A program made the position numbers and the translations under genes. The notes beneath the pieces were generated by a model. That model did no database searches. It had not been told where the DNA came from and was given only the letters and a program-made list of their open reading frames with translations. A DNA stretch of 13,449 bases from an uncultured Prevotella sp. (GTDB taxonomy: Bacteria > Bacteroidota > Bacteroidia > Bacteroidales > Bacteroidaceae), in the NCBI GenBank assembly GCA_945788545.1, contig CALZMK010000012.1:1-13449 (forward strand), in the 5' to 3' direction. Every line of letters starts with the position of its first letter. The stretch's first letter is position 1. This document shows, piece by piece, positions 12,082 to 13,449 of the stretch.

Positions 12082-13422
12082 ATGACTATGAATAAGAGTA
12101 AGAATAAGAGGAACAGCACCAAGCAGATCACTCAGGGTGGTATGCGCGTTCCCACCGGTCAGAGACTGCCGGATGTGGTGCTACAGATGCCGGAGATATT
12201 CCTTTTCGACATGAATGCCTACATGAGTTCTGTCACGCTGGCAAAAAGCATTGACTATTCCAACCGCACACGCCTGTTTGACATGTACGAGTCTGCCTTG
12301 CTTGACCTGCACCTGTCAGGTGTCCTGGCAAAGCGCCTCAGAGGTGTCACACGCTTGCCTATTGAGTTCCAGCGGAACGGTGAACCTGATGACACCATCA
12401 ATGCACAGTTGCGTTCCCCTTGGTTCAAGCAGCTGCGCAAGGACTTCATCATGGCTGAGTTCTGGGGCTTTACTCTTGTACAGTTCTACCTCGACGAAGA
12501 GGGGAACATCCGCTACGACCTCATTGACCGCAAGCACTATGACCCTGTACAGAAGCAGCTCTTGAAGTTCCAGGGCGACCAGCAGGGCATCCCCATCGAG
12601 AACTTCCCAAACTGCCTCTTTGTCGGTACAGAGAGAGGGTTGGGTATCTTCGCGGAACTCATGCCGGCTGTTCTCTACAAACGTGGCGATATGGCAGACT
12701 GGGCTCAGTTCTGCAACATCTTCGGTATGCCCATAAGGGAATACACCTATGATGCAGGTGACGAAGCAGCACGCAAGCGCCTTGTTGCAGATGCCAGAAG
12801 GCAAGGCTCCAATGCTGTCTATATCCACCCGAAGGATAGCGAACTGACATTGATTGAGGCAGGCAACAAGACTGGCTCCAGTGACCTCTACAAAACATTT
12901 GCAGACTATTGGGATAGCAAGATCTCAATCCGTGTTCTGGGCAACACGCTCACAACTGACGCGAAGGAAACAGGCACACAGGCGCTGGGTAAAGTTCACA
13001 AGGAGGAAGAGGATGACATGAACACGGATGACCGTGAGTTTATCCTGGACATCCTGAACTATCAGATGCGTCCTATCTTTGCCGCACTTGGCTTCAATGT
13101 AGAGGGTGGTGAGTTTGTCTATGCCAAGAAAGACAAGATTATTCCTTCCCAACAGATCGACATCGTTCAGAAGCTCCAGTCTATGGGGCTGCCAATGGAT
13201 GATGATTGGCTCTATGAGACTTTCGGCGTAGAGAAGCCAAAGGACTACGACCAACAGAAGGCTGAGGCACAGGCAAACAAAGAGGCTGTCCGGAAGGCAC
13301 TCAATGACTCTGGTGATGAAGATGGGAAGCAGCCTTTGAACGGTAATAAAAAAGCGTTCAAAAACATCTTGAACCGTTTTTTCGGAATAGCCCCGAACAC
13401 CGGGGCGGACACCGACTTCTGA
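12082..13422 (+). CDS. Portal protein (DUF935, Mu gp29-like)
   Basis: This 446-residue protein matches the DUF935 portal family, whose dodecamer forms the DNA entry vertex and docks the terminase. Family-like regions include the helix RLFDMYESALLDLHLSGVLA followed by KRLRGVTRLP; the strand FWGFTLVQFYLDEEGNIRYD with LIDRKHYDP; and MADWAQFCNIFGMPIREYTY. The late conserved stretch is ISIRVLGNTLTTDAKETGTQ followed by ALGKVHKEEEDDM. The C-terminus is charged and then basic-hydrophobic (KKAFKNILNRFFGI). ATG at 12082 abuts the previous stop; a second ATG two codons later is an alternative start. A gp30/F-like head morphogenesis gene is expected next, beyond the right edge. Confidence 0.92.
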   Translation: MTMNKSKNKRNSTKQITQGGMRVPTGQRLPDVVLQMPEIFLFDMNAYMSSVTLAKSIDYSNRTRLFDMYESALLDLHLSGVLAKRLRGVTRLPIEFQRNGEPDDTINAQLRSPWFKQLRKDFIMAEFWGFTLVQFYLDEEGNIRYDLIDRKHYDPVQKQLLKFQGDQQGIPIENFPNCLFVGTERGLGIFAELMPAVLYKRGDMADWAQFCNIFGMPIREYTYDAGDEAARKRLVADARRQGSNAVYIHPKDSELTLIEAGNKTGSSDLYKTFADYWDSKISIRVLGNTLTTDAKETGTQALGKVHKEEEDDMNTDDREFILDILNYQMRPIFAALGFNVEGGEFVYAKKDKIIPSQQIDIVQKLQSMGLPMDDDWLYETFGVEKPKDYDQQKAEAQANKEAVRKALNDSGDEDGKQPLNGNKKAFKNILNRFFGIAPNTGADTDF

Positions 13423-13449
13423 TTGACTCGCTCTATTATGGGGAGCACC
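13419..13449 (+). other. Possible start of the next head gene, cut by the right edge
   Basis: Two frames remain open here. One has an ATG at 13438-13440 (MGST...). Another reads LIDSLYYGEH without an ATG. In Mu-like phages a gp30/F-like minor head protein follows the portal, but 31 bases are too few to decide which frame, if either, is used. Confidence 0.2.

Noticed and set aside
12316..12828. 170-codon minus-strand ORF
   Set aside because: Antisense shadow of the DUF935 portal gene with no recognisable motif.
1..13449. CRISPR arrays, tRNA or rRNA genes, insertion sequences, phage attachment sites, diversity-generating retroelement repeats
   Set aside because: No regularly spaced direct repeats, tRNA-like folds, transposase or reverse transcriptase frames or template/variable repeat pairs were seen on reading both strands.

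Overview
The window is part of a contractile-tailed (myovirus), Mu-like phage or prophage of a Bacteroidales host (Bacteroides/Prevotella-like). The Mu-like assignment rests on a DUF935-type portal, a gp28-like large terminase, a gp36-like connector, a ClpP-type prohead protease with a scaffold tail, a sheath, a tube and a gpD/gpV/gp25 baseplate set. The host assignment rests on two promoter-like elements that fit the Bacteroidetes -33/-7 pattern, on AT-rich gene leaders without convincing Shine-Dalgarno sites, and on endolysin and tail proteins that resemble Bacteroidales prophage families. All family assignments come from reading the sequence; no database was searched.

Layout: two gene blocks diverge from a 172-bp control region (9497-9668). 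The plus-strand block is the packaging module: small terminase with a helix-turn-helix (9669), large terminase (10109), gp36/DUF1320-like connector (11641) and DUF935 portal (12082). It runs off the right edge. The minus-strand block reads from 9496 down to base 1: ClpP-like protease with a C-terminal scaffold part, major capsid protein, sheath, tail tube, frameshifted tail assembly chaperone, tape measure, a DUF6046-like tail protein, gpD-like hub, gpV-like spike, gp25/W-like wedge protein, holin, amidase endolysin and a lipoprotein that looks like a unimolecular spanin, cut by the left edge. Genes are packed with overlaps or gaps of a few bases, and no gene-free stretch exceeds 300 bases.

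How it works together: the terminase and portal package DNA into a shell built by protease, scaffold and capsid protein. The tape measure and its chaperone set tail length, tube and sheath polymerise around it, and hub, spike and wedge close the baseplate. The holin lets the amidase reach the cell wall, and the spanin would then join inner and outer membranes for the last lysis step.

The most notable observations are: (1) a perfect A AAA AAG slippery heptamer at the end of the chaperone gene, leading into a 62-codon -1 frame ORF with no good start of its own; (2) a lipoprotein ORF open to the left edge, with a lipobox at one end and a transmembrane helix at the other; (3) a 13-bp box repeated in inverted orientation at both divergent promoters; (4) the element TAACCCTTAA placed exactly 12 bases before the capsid and sheath start codons; (5) a canonical EF-hand calcium loop between two zinc ligands of the endolysin; (6) a likely nested scaffold start inside the protease gene.
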